Shown in pieces: positions 1-7,937 of a stretch of 42,307 nt of DNA. The position numbers were made by a program, and so were the translations under genes. Source of the DNA: an uncultured Clostridium sp. (GTDB taxonomy: Bacteria > Bacillota > Clostridia > Oscillospirales > Acutalibacteraceae); assembly GCA_934717555.1 (NCBI GenBank), contig CAKUYY010000008.1, forward strand, positions 1 through 42,307, given 5' to 3'. Positions within the stretch are counted from its first letter, which is position 1. Each line of letters begins with the position of its first letter. The notes below the pieces were generated by a model. That model was not told the DNA's origin, made no database searches, and saw only the letters and a list, made by a program, of their open reading frames with translations.

Positions 1-222
1 GCTGAGCACGGCCAGTTTCAGGGAGGTGAAGAAGGACTGCCAAATTGTTTGATCCTGCATCAGTTCTTCATACCAGGAAAAAGTGAACCCGGACCACTGG
101 AACATTTTGCTGTCATTGAAGGAAAATAAAATAACCACCAAAATAGGCAGATAAAAAAGCAACAAAAACAGGGCGATATAGATTTCCGGCATGGGGGAAC
201 GTCTTTTTTTCCGTTGTCTCAT
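1..222 (-). CDS. potC: PotC-like polyamine ABC transporter permease (partial, N-terminus only)
   Basis: Only the first 74 codons lie in the window; the gene runs off the left edge. The start ATG overlaps the potB stop codon as ATGA and follows a GGAGGG site, so it is translationally coupled to potB. The protein opens with a basic stretch (MRQRKKRRS), then one hydrophobic span (IYIALFLLLFYLPILVVILF) and the sequence FSFNDSK, which is typical of the N-terminus of PotC-type inner-membrane permeases of the spermidine/putrescine family. With PotB it would form the membrane channel energised by PotA. A substrate-binding PotD gene would be expected further left, outside the window. The polyamine assignment rests on family resemblance and gene order. 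Confidence 0.85.
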   Translation of the reverse strand, partial: MRQRKKRRSPMPEIYIALFLLLFYLPILVVILFSFNDSKMFQWSGFTFSWYEELMQDQTIWQSFFTSLKLAVLS

Positions 223-1085
223 AACAGTCCCTCCAAACTCTTTTCACCGGATACCCGTTTGTAAAGATAGATCAGCAACAGGGTAACCGCCATCATCACC
301 ATGCTGAGCGCCGCTCCCATGGGCCAATTGTGGGCGCTGAGCAATTCGTTTTTGATAAGGTTGCCCAGCAACATGATTTTTCCCCCGCCCATCAGGTCGC
401 TGATAAAGAACAGGCCCACCGACGGCACAAAAACCAGCACGCAGCCGGCGATAATCCCCGGCATCGTCAGGGGAAGGGTAGTGGTGAGAAAAGCCTTCCA
501 TTTACCGGCTCCCAAATCCCGTGCGGCCTCCACTACGCTCCAGTCCAGCTTTTCTACAGAATTATAAATGGTAAGTACCATAAAAGGCATCAGCGCATAC
601 ACCATGCCGACCAGTACAGCACCAAAACTATAAAGCATTTTCAAGGGGGAATCGATGAGCCCTGTGGAAATCAGCAGGCTGTTGATAACACCGTTTCCCT
701 GCAATAAGATAATCCATCCGTAAATACGGACCAGGGAATTGGTCCAAAAGGGGACGATCAGCAGAAGCAGGACAAATGACCGCCATTTTTTTGGAAGCTT
801 GGCTGTGAAATAGGCGAAGGGATACCCTAATAATAAAGTAATACAGGTAGTGAGAAAAGCGATGAGAAGGCTTTGTCCAAAAACCTTGAGATAGGTGGGA
901 TTGAAGATTCCCTGATAACTTTCCAGGGAGAATTCCATCACCACGCCCCAGGTCTCTGCCTTCTTCATAAAACTCATGCCCAGAATATAGATCAATGGAA
1001 TGGCCACAAACAGGATTGTCCATAGATACATGGGGATAACAGCCGGGGAAATCCTTCTTTTGCGGGATAGGCTGCGTTTTTTCAA
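219..1085 (-). CDS. potB: PotB-like polyamine ABC transporter permease
   Basis: Integral membrane permease of a spermidine/putrescine-type importer. About six hydrophobic spans are visible, and the cytoplasmic coupling loop carries the EAA-type motif VEAARDLGAGKWKAF, which docks on the ATPase. The frame stays open upstream to an ATG at 1130, but the better start is the TTG at 1085: it overlaps the potA stop codon and has GGAGAGGGGG about 8 bases upstream, giving a protein beginning MKKRSLSRKRR. It lies between potA and potC with stop/start overlaps on both sides, so all three subunits are made from one message. Choice of the TTG start is inference. Confidence 0.9.
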   Translation of the reverse strand: MKKRSLSRKRRISPAVIPMYLWTILFVAIPLIYILGMSFMKKAETWGVVMEFSLESYQGIFNPTYLKVFGQSLLIAFLTTCITLLLGYPFAYFTAKLPKKWRSFVLLLLIVPFWTNSLVRIYGWIILLQGNGVINSLLISTGLIDSPLKMLYSFGAVLVGMVYALMPFMVLTIYNSVEKLDWSVVEAARDLGAGKWKAFLTTTLPLTMPGIIAGCVLVFVPSVGLFFISDLMGGGKIMLLGNLIKNELLSAHNWPMGAALSMVMMAVTLLLIYLYKRVSGEKSLEGLL

Positions 1086-2161
1086 GCGCGGTTCCCCCTC
1101 TCCACAATGATAGAACAGGCGGGGTCCCACTGGATGGATACCTGGGTACCGGTAGGGATACGGTTATCCCCGCCGCCCATTCCGCTGACGGTGAGTTCCT
1201 CGCCGTTTGGCAGCTCCAAAACGGTCCGGAGTAACCCGCCGGTATAATGATGGGATTTTACCACACCTTGCAAGGAAAACCCAAAACGGTCCTGCTGCCC
1301 ATAAAGTACACGTTCGGTACGAACGGACAGGGTGAGTTTTTCTCCCGGCATAGCATCCCCCCTGGCTTTGATAGTCCCTCCCGCATAAGAAAGGATCAGG
1401 TTCCCAGAAGAATCCTTCCCTTGTACCATCGCGTCAAAGATATTGCTTAACCCAATAAAACGGGCGGCAAACGGGGTGGAGGGTCGCTCATAGACATCGT
1501 CCGGCGTACCTAGTTGTTCAAGCGATCCAGAATTCATAATCCCCACCCTATCGCTCATATTCAAAGCTTCTTCTTGATCGTGGGTGATATAAATAAATGT
1601 AATTCCCAGATGTTGCTGCAACCGTTTGAGCTCTCCCTGCATCTGCCTTCTCAGTTGTAGGTCTAAGGCACCTAAGGGTTCGTCCAACAGCAGGATACCG
1701 GGGTTATTGACCAGGGCCCTGGCGATGGCCACCCGCTGCTTCTGCCCGCCGGAAAGCTGGGCAGGCATCCGCTTTTCATAGCCGGAAAGCTGTACCAAGT
1801 CTAACATTTCCTGTACCTTTTGCTTGATCATAGACTTTTTTTCTTTTTTGAGTTTTAACCCATAGGAAATGTTATGAAAAACATCCATATGGGGGAATAA
1901 GGCGTAGTTCTGAAAGACAGTATTGACGTTGCGTTTATTGGGTTCCCAATGGGTTACGTCTTTTCCCTGGAGCAGGACAGAGCCGCTGTCCGGTGTTTCC
2001 AGCCCTGCAATAATGCGCAGGGTAGTAGTTTTCCCGCATCCGGAAGGCCCCAAAAGGGTGAGAAATTCCCCCTTTTTTACATCCAACGAAATACCTTTGA
2101 GGGCGTCTACCGTACCAAAACGTTTTGTCACCTGGTTCAGGGAGAGAATAGAATCTGTCAT
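1082..2161 (-). CDS. potA: PotA-like polyamine ABC transporter ATP-binding protein
   Basis: Cytoplasmic ATPase subunit, 359 residues, the usual length for PotA. Walker A is GPSGCGKT at about residues 38-45, the ABC signature LSGGQKQR at about 136-143, Walker B ILLLDEP at about 156-162, and the switch histidine lies in ITHDQEEAL. The C-terminal third is the TOBE-type regulatory domain of the CUT1/polyamine branch of importers. Its ATG overlaps the stop codon of the upstream ArsR gene as ATGA. The family also includes iron(III) and sugar ATPases; the PotB/PotC-type partners favour polyamines, but the substrate is not proven. Confidence 0.92.
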   Translation of the reverse strand: MTDSILSLNQVTKRFGTVDALKGISLDVKKGEFLTLLGPSGCGKTTTLRIIAGLETPDSGSVLLQGKDVTHWEPNKRNVNTVFQNYALFPHMDVFHNISYGLKLKKEKKSMIKQKVQEMLDLVQLSGYEKRMPAQLSGGQKQRVAIARALVNNPGILLLDEPLGALDLQLRRQMQGELKRLQQHLGITFIYITHDQEEALNMSDRVGIMNSGSLEQLGTPDDVYERPSTPFAARFIGLSNIFDAMVQGKDSSGNLILSYAGGTIKARGDAMPGEKLTLSVRTERVLYGQQDRFGFSLQGVVKSHHYTGGLLRTVLELPNGEELTVSGMGGGDNRIPTGTQVSIQWDPACSIIVERGNRA

Positions 2162-2484
2162 TTTGAAGCCCTCTTTTCTATGTCGTGAGAATTTCTATAG
2201 ATGGAAGAAAGTCCCTGACAATAGTTCTCTATCATGGCGATTTTTTCTGGATTGACCCGGTACTGAACCAAAACGCCATCCCGGCGGGATAGAAGCAGGG
2301 AACAGTCAGTTAAAATTTTCATGTGGTAGGATAGGGTAGGCTGGCTGATTGAAAAAGCTTTTAAAATACGGCAGCCGCATAATTCCCCCTCGCATAACAT
2401 TTCCACAATGCGCAGGCGGGTTTCATCGGATAACGCTTTAAATAAGGCTACACATTCCTGATACCAGTCTTGTTTCACAGGCAC
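2158..2484 (-). CDS. ArsR-family winged-helix regulator, first gene of the pot operon
   Basis: Small 108-residue DNA-binding repressor type. The winged-helix core is clear: FKALSDETRLRIVEML (helix 1), then the recognition-helix segment ISQPTLSYHMKIL, then the wing SRRDGVLVQYRVN. Between them sits ELCGCRIL, a Cys-x-Cys in the position where ArsR proteins carry the ELCVCDL metalloid-binding motif, so metal, metalloid or thiol sensing is possible. The start has a GGAGGAAG-type site (CACTTCCTCC on the plus strand). It is translationally coupled to potA, which suggests it controls the transporter and itself. Ligand unknown; whether both cysteines bind metal is inference. Confidence 0.88.
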   Translation of the reverse strand: MPVKQDWYQECVALFKALSDETRLRIVEMLCEGELCGCRILKAFSISQPTLSYHMKILTDCSLLLSRRDGVLVQYRVNPEKIAMIENYCQGLSSIYRNSHDIEKRASK

Positions 2485-2536
2485 TTCCTCCTTCTGAAGT
2501 CAAATTTTATGAAATACCCAAAATAGAAAAACTAAG

Positions 2537-2548
2537 GGAAATATTTCC
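2537..2548. promoter_or_regulatory. Perfect 12-bp palindrome, candidate operator of the arsR-pot operon
   Basis: GGAAATATTTCC is a perfect palindrome between the arsR-pot promoter and the arsR start codon, where a repressor site is expected. The sequence shows only the symmetry; assignment to the ArsR protein is inference. Confidence 0.35.
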
Positions 2549-2569
2549 AATAAATTGATGAATATCTAT

Positions 2570-2599
2570 ATTTTATCATAAAAGAATGAAAAGAGTCAA
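2570..2599 (-). promoter_or_regulatory. Sigma-A promoter of arsR-potABC
   Basis: Read on the minus strand: TTGACT, an 18-base spacer ending in TGA, then TAAAAT, an extended -10 arrangement. It lies about 90 bases upstream of the arsR start codon and faces that gene. Confidence 0.6.
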
Positions 2600-2679
2600 T
2601 GTGAAATCAGACTAATCTGGTATACCTTATTGCTGCGAACTTTTGAGCTTTTGGTAGAAATTTGCTATATCAAAATCAA

Positions 2680-2716
2680 AAAAGATAAAAAGAAACCCGA
2701 CAGGAAAATGTCGGGG
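2680..2716 (-). terminator. Second terminator downstream of abrB
   Basis: Minus-strand hairpin with stem CCCGACA/TGTCGGG (2696-2702 with 2709-2715) and a six-base loop, followed by TTTCTTTTTATC. It is a backup to the stronger terminator at 2758-2794. Confidence 0.5.
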
Positions 2717-2757
2717 AATCAAAGAATTTTGTATGGAAAAGCATTTTTAGACAAAAC

Positions 2758-2794
2758 AAAAGGCTGTCTGAAAAGAAAAACAGACAGCCTTTTT
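2758..2794 (-). terminator. Rho-independent terminator of abrB
   Basis: A 13-bp stem (AAAAGGCTGTCTG with CAGACAGCCTTTT) closes a 10-base A-rich loop, with T/A tracts on both sides. It begins 8 bases past the abrB stop codon and could work in both directions. Confidence 0.85.
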
Positions 2795-2801
2795 ACATGG
2801 A

Positions 2802-3053
2802 TTATTTATTGGAAACTTCTTTGAGTTCCTGTATACAGTTAGCACATACATTGCGGCCTTTATAGACAATCACATCTTTTGTATCATTACAGAAGATACA
2901 AGCAGGCTCATATTTTTTTAAGATAATGGTAGAATCCTCTACGAAAATTTCTAAAGGATCTCTATCATTAATATCGAGTGTTCTTCTTAATTCAATTGGT
3001 AATACAATTCTACCCAACTCATCCAATTTCCTCACAATACCAGTCGACTTCAT
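2802..3053 (-). CDS. abrB: AbrB/SpoVT-family transition-state regulator with C-terminal zinc-type cysteines
   Basis: An 83-residue DNA-binding protein. The N-terminal swapped-hairpin domain is unmistakable (MKSTGIVRKLDELGRIVLPI, then LRRTLDIN), matching AbrB/Abh/SpoVT regulators of stationary phase and sporulation. The C-terminal half carries CIFC and CANC about 20 residues apart, a likely zinc-binding pair that classical AbrB lacks but many clostridial homologues have. The frame extends to an ATG at 3071, but MKST at 3053 is preferred because GGAAGGA lies about 9 bases upstream and the family begins there. Single-gene unit with its own promoter and tandem terminators. Confidence 0.92.
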   Translation of the reverse strand: MKSTGIVRKLDELGRIVLPIELRRTLDINDRDPLEIFVEDSTIILKKYEPACIFCNDTKDVIVYKGRNVCANCIQELKEVSNK

Positions 3054-3071
3054 AATAGCACGTCCTTCCAT

Positions 3072-3450
3072 TTACAAAATCTGAAACCTTCGAACTGTAA
3101 CAATTTGGAATTGTTGAAATAATTATACAGTTAATTCCGAATTTTGTCAATTGCTTGAGGTTGAAATCCAAATATTTTTTCGATTTTTTATAAAGAATTA
3201 GATTATTATGTCGTATTTAACAGTTAATTCGATATATTTATATAATAATTATATAAGACTAAAATAATAATATTTTTAAAAATAAAATAAAAAAATGTCG
3301 AATAAATCAGATTGCTTTTGTTTCCATAGGTTTATTATAGAACTTAGAGTAAGTCAAAAAAGGATATCGTCATTTCAATACCATTTTGTCAAGGAAAGAT
3401 ATTCATAATAGAAGCCGCTTCCGAATATTTGTAGAATGTGGTGATGCAAT
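3072..3450. other. AT-rich intergenic region between abrB and spmA
   Basis: No supported gene. The left part holds the abrB promoter (3122-3150). The 11-mer ACAGTTAATTC occurs at 3127-3137, inside that promoter's spacer, and again at 3220-3230. The middle (about 3200-3300) is almost pure A/T. I found no convincing sigma-E, sigma-G or sigma-A promoter for spmA. Confidence 0.5.
3122..3150 (-). promoter_or_regulatory. Consensus sigma-A promoter of abrB
   Basis: On the minus strand: perfect TTGACA, 17-base spacer, perfect TATAAT. It lies about 70 bases upstream of the abrB start. Confidence 0.85.
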
Positions 3451-4047
3451 ATGATGAATGTAATCTGGGGAGCGATGATGCTGATCAGCATTTTATGCGC
3501 GTTGGCGACAGGAAGAATGCAGCAATTATCCGATGCGGTACTTTCCGGCGCGGGGGATGCGGTTGAGCTGGTGATTTCCCTGTTGGGAATGATGTGCTTA
3601 TGGACTGGATTGATGAAAATAGCGGATGCCGGAGGGATTACCAGGATCCTTTCCAGGGTATTCGCCCCTGTGATGAGGAGGCTATTTCCGGATTATGAGC
3701 CAGAAAGCCCAGCGGTGCGGGCGATCTGTATGAATGTTACCGCTAATTTATTGGGATTGGGCAATGCCGCCACCCCTATGGGGATCGCTGCCATGAAGGA
3801 AATGGCAAAAAGGAATCCGATTCCAGGCACGGCCAATAACAGTATGGCAATGTTCGTGGTGATCAATACGGCATCCATTCAGTTATTGCCCACCATGATG
3901 GGGGTACAAAGGGCCCGTTATGGGAGCGCTACTCCCTTTGACGTGGTACCGGCTGTTTGGGTCACTTCTTTCGCCGCCCTGCTCGTGGGCATTGTAATGG
4001 CAAAAATTCTGGAGGGGCGGAGGGAAAAGCATGGAAGTCTTCGGTAG
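3451..4047 (+). CDS. spmA: Spore maturation protein A
   Basis: Membrane protein of 198 residues in the SpmA/nucleoside-recognition (Gate) family. Several hydrophobic spans are visible, with the conserved segment NVTANLLGLGNAATPMGIAAM around residue 90. In Bacillus subtilis SpmA and SpmB are needed for full dehydration of the spore core; the exact transported species is unsettled. The start is ATGATGAATG without a strong ribosome site (GGTG only), so the first or second ATG could be used. It overlaps spmB by 17 bases. Its presence is the main evidence that this organism makes endospores. Confidence 0.93.
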   Translation: MMNVIWGAMMLISILCALATGRMQQLSDAVLSGAGDAVELVISLLGMMCLWTGLMKIADAGGITRILSRVFAPVMRRLFPDYEPESPAVRAICMNVTANLLGLGNAATPMGIAAMKEMAKRNPIPGTANNSMAMFVVINTASIQLLPTMMGVQRARYGSATPFDVVPAVWVTSFAALLVGIVMAKILEGRREKHGSLR

Positions 4048-4558
4048 CTACCTAATCCCCATTTTGATTGCATTGATCCTCCTTTTTGGATTTCTCAGAA
4101 AAGTTCCTTTGTTCGATACTTTTTTAGAAGGGGCAAAGGAGGGGATGAAATCAACAGTATCTATCGCTCCCGCCTTGATTGGTTTGATTACCGCGGTGAC
4201 CATGCTGAAAGCCTCTGGGGCATTGGATTTATTCACCGCCGCCATTCGACCGGCGGCGGCTTTTCTGGGATTTCCGCCGGAAGTGATGCCGCTGACCTTA
4301 TTGCGTCCCGTTTCAGGGAGCGGTTCCATCGCCATTTTGGATCAGATTTTCGCCACATGCGGGCCTGACAGCTTTGCGGGCCGCGTGGCGTCTGTGATGA
4401 TGGGTTCCACGGAAACAACCTTTTACGCGATTGCCGTTTATTTTGGCGCTGTTGGAATTAAAAAGACCCGGCATACCATTCCGGCGGCGATTACGGCGGA
4501 TACGGCCAGCTTTTTTATTTCTACCTTAGCGGTACGCTTGTTTTTTCCACCCTGCTGA
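4031..4558 (+). CDS. spmB: Spore maturation protein B
   Basis: Membrane protein of 175 residues, the normal SpmB size. It has an N-terminal span (YLIPILIALILLFGFL), the Gate-family motif PALIGLITAVTMLKASG, the conserved LRPVSGSGSIAILDQIF and the STETTFYAIAVYFGAVGI segment near the C-terminus. It overlaps the spmA end, with GGAGGGGCGGAGG upstream of its ATG as ribosome site. SpmB acts with SpmA in spore core dehydration. Clear assignment. Confidence 0.93.
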   Translation: MEVFGSYLIPILIALILLFGFLRKVPLFDTFLEGAKEGMKSTVSIAPALIGLITAVTMLKASGALDLFTAAIRPAAAFLGFPPEVMPLTLLRPVSGSGSIAILDQIFATCGPDSFAGRVASVMMGSTETTFYAIAVYFGAVGIKKTRHTIPAAITADTASFFISTLAVRLFFPPC

Positions 4559-4672
4559 ATTTCATGAAACCCTGCTGCATATCTGTAACAGAGACTTTGT
4601 TATCTGGGGAAAGGCAACAAAAGAGGGCGTATAAAACTTTAGATTCCTTATGAGAAAAGGAGCGAAATTGCC

Positions 4673-4927
4673 ATGGAAAAAGATATAGTTCGGGCGAGCG
4701 ACTTGCGGCCGGGGGAATCCGGCAGGGTTGTGCGGATCAATTGCGCCGGGGCGTTGCGCCGGCGTATTGTGGATATGGGGATAACTCCAGGCGTTCTGTT
4801 TACACTCAAGAAAGCGGCCCCTTTGGGGGACCCATTGGAAATTCAGGTGAGAGGGTATGAATTAAGCATCCGGCGATCGGAGGCTAGGGAAATCTTTCTG
4901 GAATATTTGGGGACAAAACCGATATGA
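4673..4927 (+). CDS. feoA: FeoA-type SH3-like protein of the ferrous iron transporter
   Basis: 84 residues, a single FeoA domain: LRPGESGRVVRI at the start, then LRRRIVDMGITPG, the signature of the fold, then the beta strands GDPLEIQVRGYELSIRRSEA. FeoA is a small cytoplasmic partner of FeoB that supports iron(II) uptake. AAAAGGAG lies about 10 bases before the ATG. The stop overlaps the feoB start as ATGA, so the two are translationally coupled. No clear Fur box or promoter was found in the 114 bases upstream; a short inverted repeat TAACA-N7-TGTTA at 4586-4602 is the only symmetric element. Confidence 0.92.
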   Translation: MEKDIVRASDLRPGESGRVVRINCAGALRRRIVDMGITPGVLFTLKKAAPLGDPLEIQVRGYELSIRRSEAREIFLEYLGTKPI

Positions 4928-6975
4928 AACAGATCAAAAGGATGTCTGTCAAATTACCGGAAACAGGCTCCAATCGACAAAGCAACGCTTCGTTTCGATT
5001 TGCCCTGATGGGGAATCCAAATTGTGGGAAGACCACGTTATTTAACCGCCTGACTGGCAGCCACCAATATGTGGGTAACTGGCCGGGCGTGACAGTGGAA
5101 AAGAAAGAGGGAACCATCAAAAATACCTCAGTAACAGTAGTGGATTTACCGGGGATTTATTCCCTGTCCCCTTATTCCCCGGAGGAGACTGTCGCCCGAA
5201 ACTGCCTCCTGGAAGGCTCGGTGGACCTAGTCCTCGCGATCGCGGACGCCACCAACCTGGAACGAAATCTGTATTTAACCACGCAGCTGCTGGAATGGGA
5301 CTATCCCATAGTACTTGCTTTAAATATGGTGGATTTACTGAAAAAAAGAGGGGAAACCATAGACATTCCTTTTTTGGAAAAATATTTGGGAATACCAGTC
5401 GTTCCTATTTCAGCCAATCATGGGACAGGGATAGAAAACCTGCTTGCGGTCTGTTTCCAAGAAGCTGGGAAACCAGGGAGAAAAAGAAAGAATAGCTTTT
5501 ATTCCATGCCGTTAGAAAAGGCGATTCAGGAAGCGGAAAAGGAGCTTTCCCAAAAGGACCTTCGGGGAGGGACCCGTTGGGCCGCTATCAAATGTCTGGA
5601 GGAAGATCCCCTGTTGTCCCTTTCCCAAAAACAGAAGGACCGGTTTTCCATGCTGCGCCAGGCCGTTGCCCTTCCGCCTAATATGGATTTTCCCATGCTG
5701 ATTGCGGATCAGAGATACCGATGGATTGAGCAGGTTTACAGACAGGCTGTCCATCATGAAAAAAGTCGCGACAAATGGAACTGGACGGAAAAGATTGACC
5801 GGGTACTCACCCATAGGATATGGGCCTTGCCCTTTTTTGTGTTCTTTTTGGGTCTGATCTTTTGGATTACTTTTGGACCGCCGGGGACTTTTTTGAAAGA
5901 TAAGATGGAGTGGATCATACAACAGTGGGCTGGTTGGCTGGCTCATTGCCTCACAGGGTTAGGCGTTTCCGAATGGATACACAGCCTACTGATAGACGGC
6001 ATCTTACATGGCGTAGGGGCCGTTGTTTCCTTTGCCCCTCAGATCCTGCTTTTGTTCCTTCTGCTTTCCCTGTTGGAAGACAGCGGATATATGGCGAGGG
6101 CCGCCTTTGTCATGGATCGTCCCCTGCGGCGGATTGGGCTGTCCGGAAAAGCATGTGTTCCCATGCTGATGGGATTTGGATGTACTGTGCCCGCCGTTTT
6201 GGGAACGCGCACTTTGGAAAGCCCAAAAGACAGGCGGCTTACCATCTTCATTACCCCGTTTTTTTCCTGTAGCGCAAAAATGCCTGTTTATGCCTTGTTC
6301 GCGGCTGTATTTTTTCCGGAACATCAGGCGCTGGTTATTTTTTCCCTGTACCTATTGGGTGTGGTGATGGCCATTGCCTCGGCGGCTTTCTTCCAGAGAA
6401 GCATGGGAAAAGGTTCCACGGCCACTTTTGTGATGGAATTGCCTCCGTACCGGCTCCCAACACCGCAAAGTATAGGGGTGCATGTTTGGCAGCGCCTGAA
6501 GGACTTTTTCCTGAGGGCGGGAACCTTGATTTTTGCGGCTTCGGTAGTTATATGGTTTTTACACTCGTTTGATGGACGGCTGCATCTGACATTCCGTCCA
6601 GAGGAGAGCATCTTGGCGGCCTTTGGAGACGCTTTGGCCCCTGTATTTACCTGGTGTGGTTTTGCCGACTGGAGGGCCTCAGTTTCTTTGTTAAGCGGCC
6701 TGGTGGCCAAAGAATCCGTGGTGAGTACGCTTTCTGTGTTATCTGCTGGAACCGGTACGGCCTTGACACAGATCTTCAGTCCATTGAGCGCCTATTGCTT
6801 TCTGGTGTTTGTCTTGCTGTATCCGCCCTGTGTGGCTTCCCAGTCCGCCATTTGGAAGGAGATGGGCAGTTTCGTATGGTCCCTGATTTCCCTGGGATAT
6901 CAGTTGGCAGTAGCTTGGTTTGTATCCGCTTTTCTGTTCCAGATGGGCACCCTGTGGGGACACCTGTTTTTTTAA
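4924..6975 (+). CDS. feoB: Ferrous iron transporter FeoB
   Basis: 683-residue inner-membrane iron(II) transporter. The N-terminal G domain shows GNPNCGKT (residues 30-37), the switch I segment VGNWPGVTVEKKEG, DLPG and NMVD. The membrane domain has both Gate regions, including GFGCTVPAVLGTRTLE with the conserved cysteine, PFFSCSAKMPVY, and LVAKESVVSTL near the end. The start overlaps the feoA stop. The first 25 residues before the G domain are a little longer than in some homologues. No separate feoC gene follows. The gene ends just before the FMN-riboswitch transcription unit. Confidence 0.95.
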   Translation: MKQIKRMSVKLPETGSNRQSNASFRFALMGNPNCGKTTLFNRLTGSHQYVGNWPGVTVEKKEGTIKNTSVTVVDLPGIYSLSPYSPEETVARNCLLEGSVDLVLAIADATNLERNLYLTTQLLEWDYPIVLALNMVDLLKKRGETIDIPFLEKYLGIPVVPISANHGTGIENLLAVCFQEAGKPGRKRKNSFYSMPLEKAIQEAEKELSQKDLRGGTRWAAIKCLEEDPLLSLSQKQKDRFSMLRQAVALPPNMDFPMLIADQRYRWIEQVYRQAVHHEKSRDKWNWTEKIDRVLTHRIWALPFFVFFLGLIFWITFGPPGTFLKDKMEWIIQQWAGWLAHCLTGLGVSEWIHSLLIDGILHGVGAVVSFAPQILLLFLLLSLLEDSGYMARAAFVMDRPLRRIGLSGKACVPMLMGFGCTVPAVLGTRTLESPKDRRLTIFITPFFSCSAKMPVYALFAAVFFPEHQALVIFSLYLLGVVMAIASAAFFQRSMGKGSTATFVMELPPYRLPTPQSIGVHVWQRLKDFFLRAGTLIFAASVVIWFLHSFDGRLHLTFRPEESILAAFGDALAPVFTWCGFADWRASVSLLSGLVAKESVVSTLSVLSAGTGTALTQIFSPLSAYCFLVFVLLYPPCVASQSAIWKEMGSFVWSLISLGYQLAVAWFVSAFLFQMGTLWGHLFF

Positions 6976-7005
6976 AAGGAGACGGTTATAAAAAGAGAGT
7001 TGTGA

Positions 7006-7034
7006 TTGACAGGAACGTGGTGTATTGTTATAAT
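7006..7034 (+). promoter_or_regulatory. Consensus sigma-A promoter of the FMN riboswitch-ribU unit
   Basis: Perfect TTGACA, 17-base spacer, perfect TATAAT. It begins 31 bases after the feoB stop and puts the transcription start near 7041, just before the riboswitch. Confidence 0.85.
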
Positions 7035-7055
7035 AAAAATAAATTAAAGAAGCTG

Positions 7056-7175
7056 TCTTCGGGGCGGGGTGTAATTCCCCACCGGCGGTAAACCGGCGCA
7101 ACGCCGGCAAGCCCGCGAGCGTAAGCTGATCTGGTGAGATTCCAGAGCCGACGGTATAGTCCGGATGGAAGAAGA
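7056..7175 (+). ncRNA. FMN riboswitch (RFN element)
   Basis: All hallmark RFN segments occur in order: TCTTCGGGGCGGGGTG, ATTCCCCACCGGCGGTAA, AGCCCGCGAGC, GATCTGGTGAGATTCCAGAG, and GCCGACGGTATAGTCCGGATG followed by GAAGA, which closes the P1 stem. In this family FMN binding represses riboflavin synthesis or uptake genes. It sits upstream of a terminator and ribU, which supports control of riboflavin import by transcription attenuation. Confidence 0.95.
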
Positions 7176-7202
7176 GGCGCGTGTGTTATTAAGTAGCGTT
7201 TT

Positions 7203-7231
7203 GCCCCACAGAATTTCTGTGGGGCTTTTTT
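7203..7231 (+). terminator. Intrinsic terminator serving as the FMN riboswitch expression platform
   Basis: Stem GCCCCACAGA with TCTGTGGGGC and a very short loop, followed by TTTTTT. It lies between the riboswitch aptamer and the ribU start codon, so it would end transcription when FMN is bound. Confidence 0.88.
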
Positions 7232-7277
7232 CGTTGACAAGAAGCATTGGAAAGACAGCGGAAAGGGAGTCTTTTAC

Positions 7278-7841
7278 ATGAAAAAAAGCAACGAAATTTT
7301 ACGTATGGCCCAAATGGGGGTGCTGACAGCCATAGCTATTGTGTTGGTGGCCTTGGTGCGGATACCGCTCATCCCTGTGGCGCAGTTCCTGGTGTATGAT
7401 ATGGCGGATGTCCCCATTTTAATTGGGACGCTGCTTTTGGGAACCGTTCCCGGCCTAATGATCCTGTTGCTGGTATCCGTCATTCAGATGTTGCTCTTTA
7501 GCGCGGATGGATGGATTGGCCTGGTGATGCATTTTGTGGCTTCTGGGGCCCTGGTGGTTCTGGTTGGGCTGTTTTACCGGCGCCGTCAAAAAATGCGCGA
7601 CGCTATCATCGGGATGGTTCTGGGAACCATCGCCATGACCGCGGTGATGATTCCGATGAACCTTATTTTTACAGTGGAATTTCTGGGAACGCCCCGGCAA
7701 GTGGTGATGGATATGCTGGTGCCGGCCATCATTCCTTTTAATCTGCTCAAAGGTGGCCTTAACTGCGTGATTTCCGGGTTATTGTTTCAGGCGTTGGTAC
7801 CATTTTTGCGGAGAAATAAGCAACCGGTTCATCCTGCGTGA
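7278..7841 (+). CDS. ribU: Riboflavin ECF transporter S component RibU
   Basis: 187-residue hydrophobic protein, about six membrane spans, the size of ECF substrate-binding subunits. The segment YDMADVPILIGTLLLG and the later NLLKGGLNCVISG resemble RibU/FmnP riboflavin binders. The FMN riboswitch and terminator directly upstream make riboflavin the very likely substrate. It has no ATPase or T component beside it; the EcfA1-EcfA2-EcfT set at 32890-35421 is the obvious candidate partner, as in group II ECF systems. GGAAAGGGAG precedes the ATG. Confidence 0.92.
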   Translation: MKKSNEILRMAQMGVLTAIAIVLVALVRIPLIPVAQFLVYDMADVPILIGTLLLGTVPGLMILLLVSVIQMLLFSADGWIGLVMHFVASGALVVLVGLFYRRRQKMRDAIIGMVLGTIAMTAVMIPMNLIFTVEFLGTPRQVVMDMLVPAIIPFNLLKGGLNCVISGLLFQALVPFLRRNKQPVHPA

Positions 7842-7885
7842 CAGAAAATCGGAAAATATGACAACAAATTCCAGCATTTTATCTA

Positions 7886-7914
7886 TTTACTGCTGCTATC
7901 ATTTATGATATAGT
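7886..7914 (+). promoter_or_regulatory. Probable promoter of the SAM riboswitch-metK unit
   Basis: TTTACT, 17-base spacer ending in TGA, TATAGT: a weak -35 with an extended -10. It lies just upstream of the S-box leader and in the right orientation. Confidence 0.5.
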
Positions 7915-7937
7915 TTTGATACCAATTGAATACGCCG

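Noticed and set aside
4586..4602. Fur box upstream of feoA
   Set aside because: TAACA-N7-TGTTA is only a 5-bp inverted repeat and does not resemble the Fur GATAAT repeats or the GTTAGy sites found before DUF3793.
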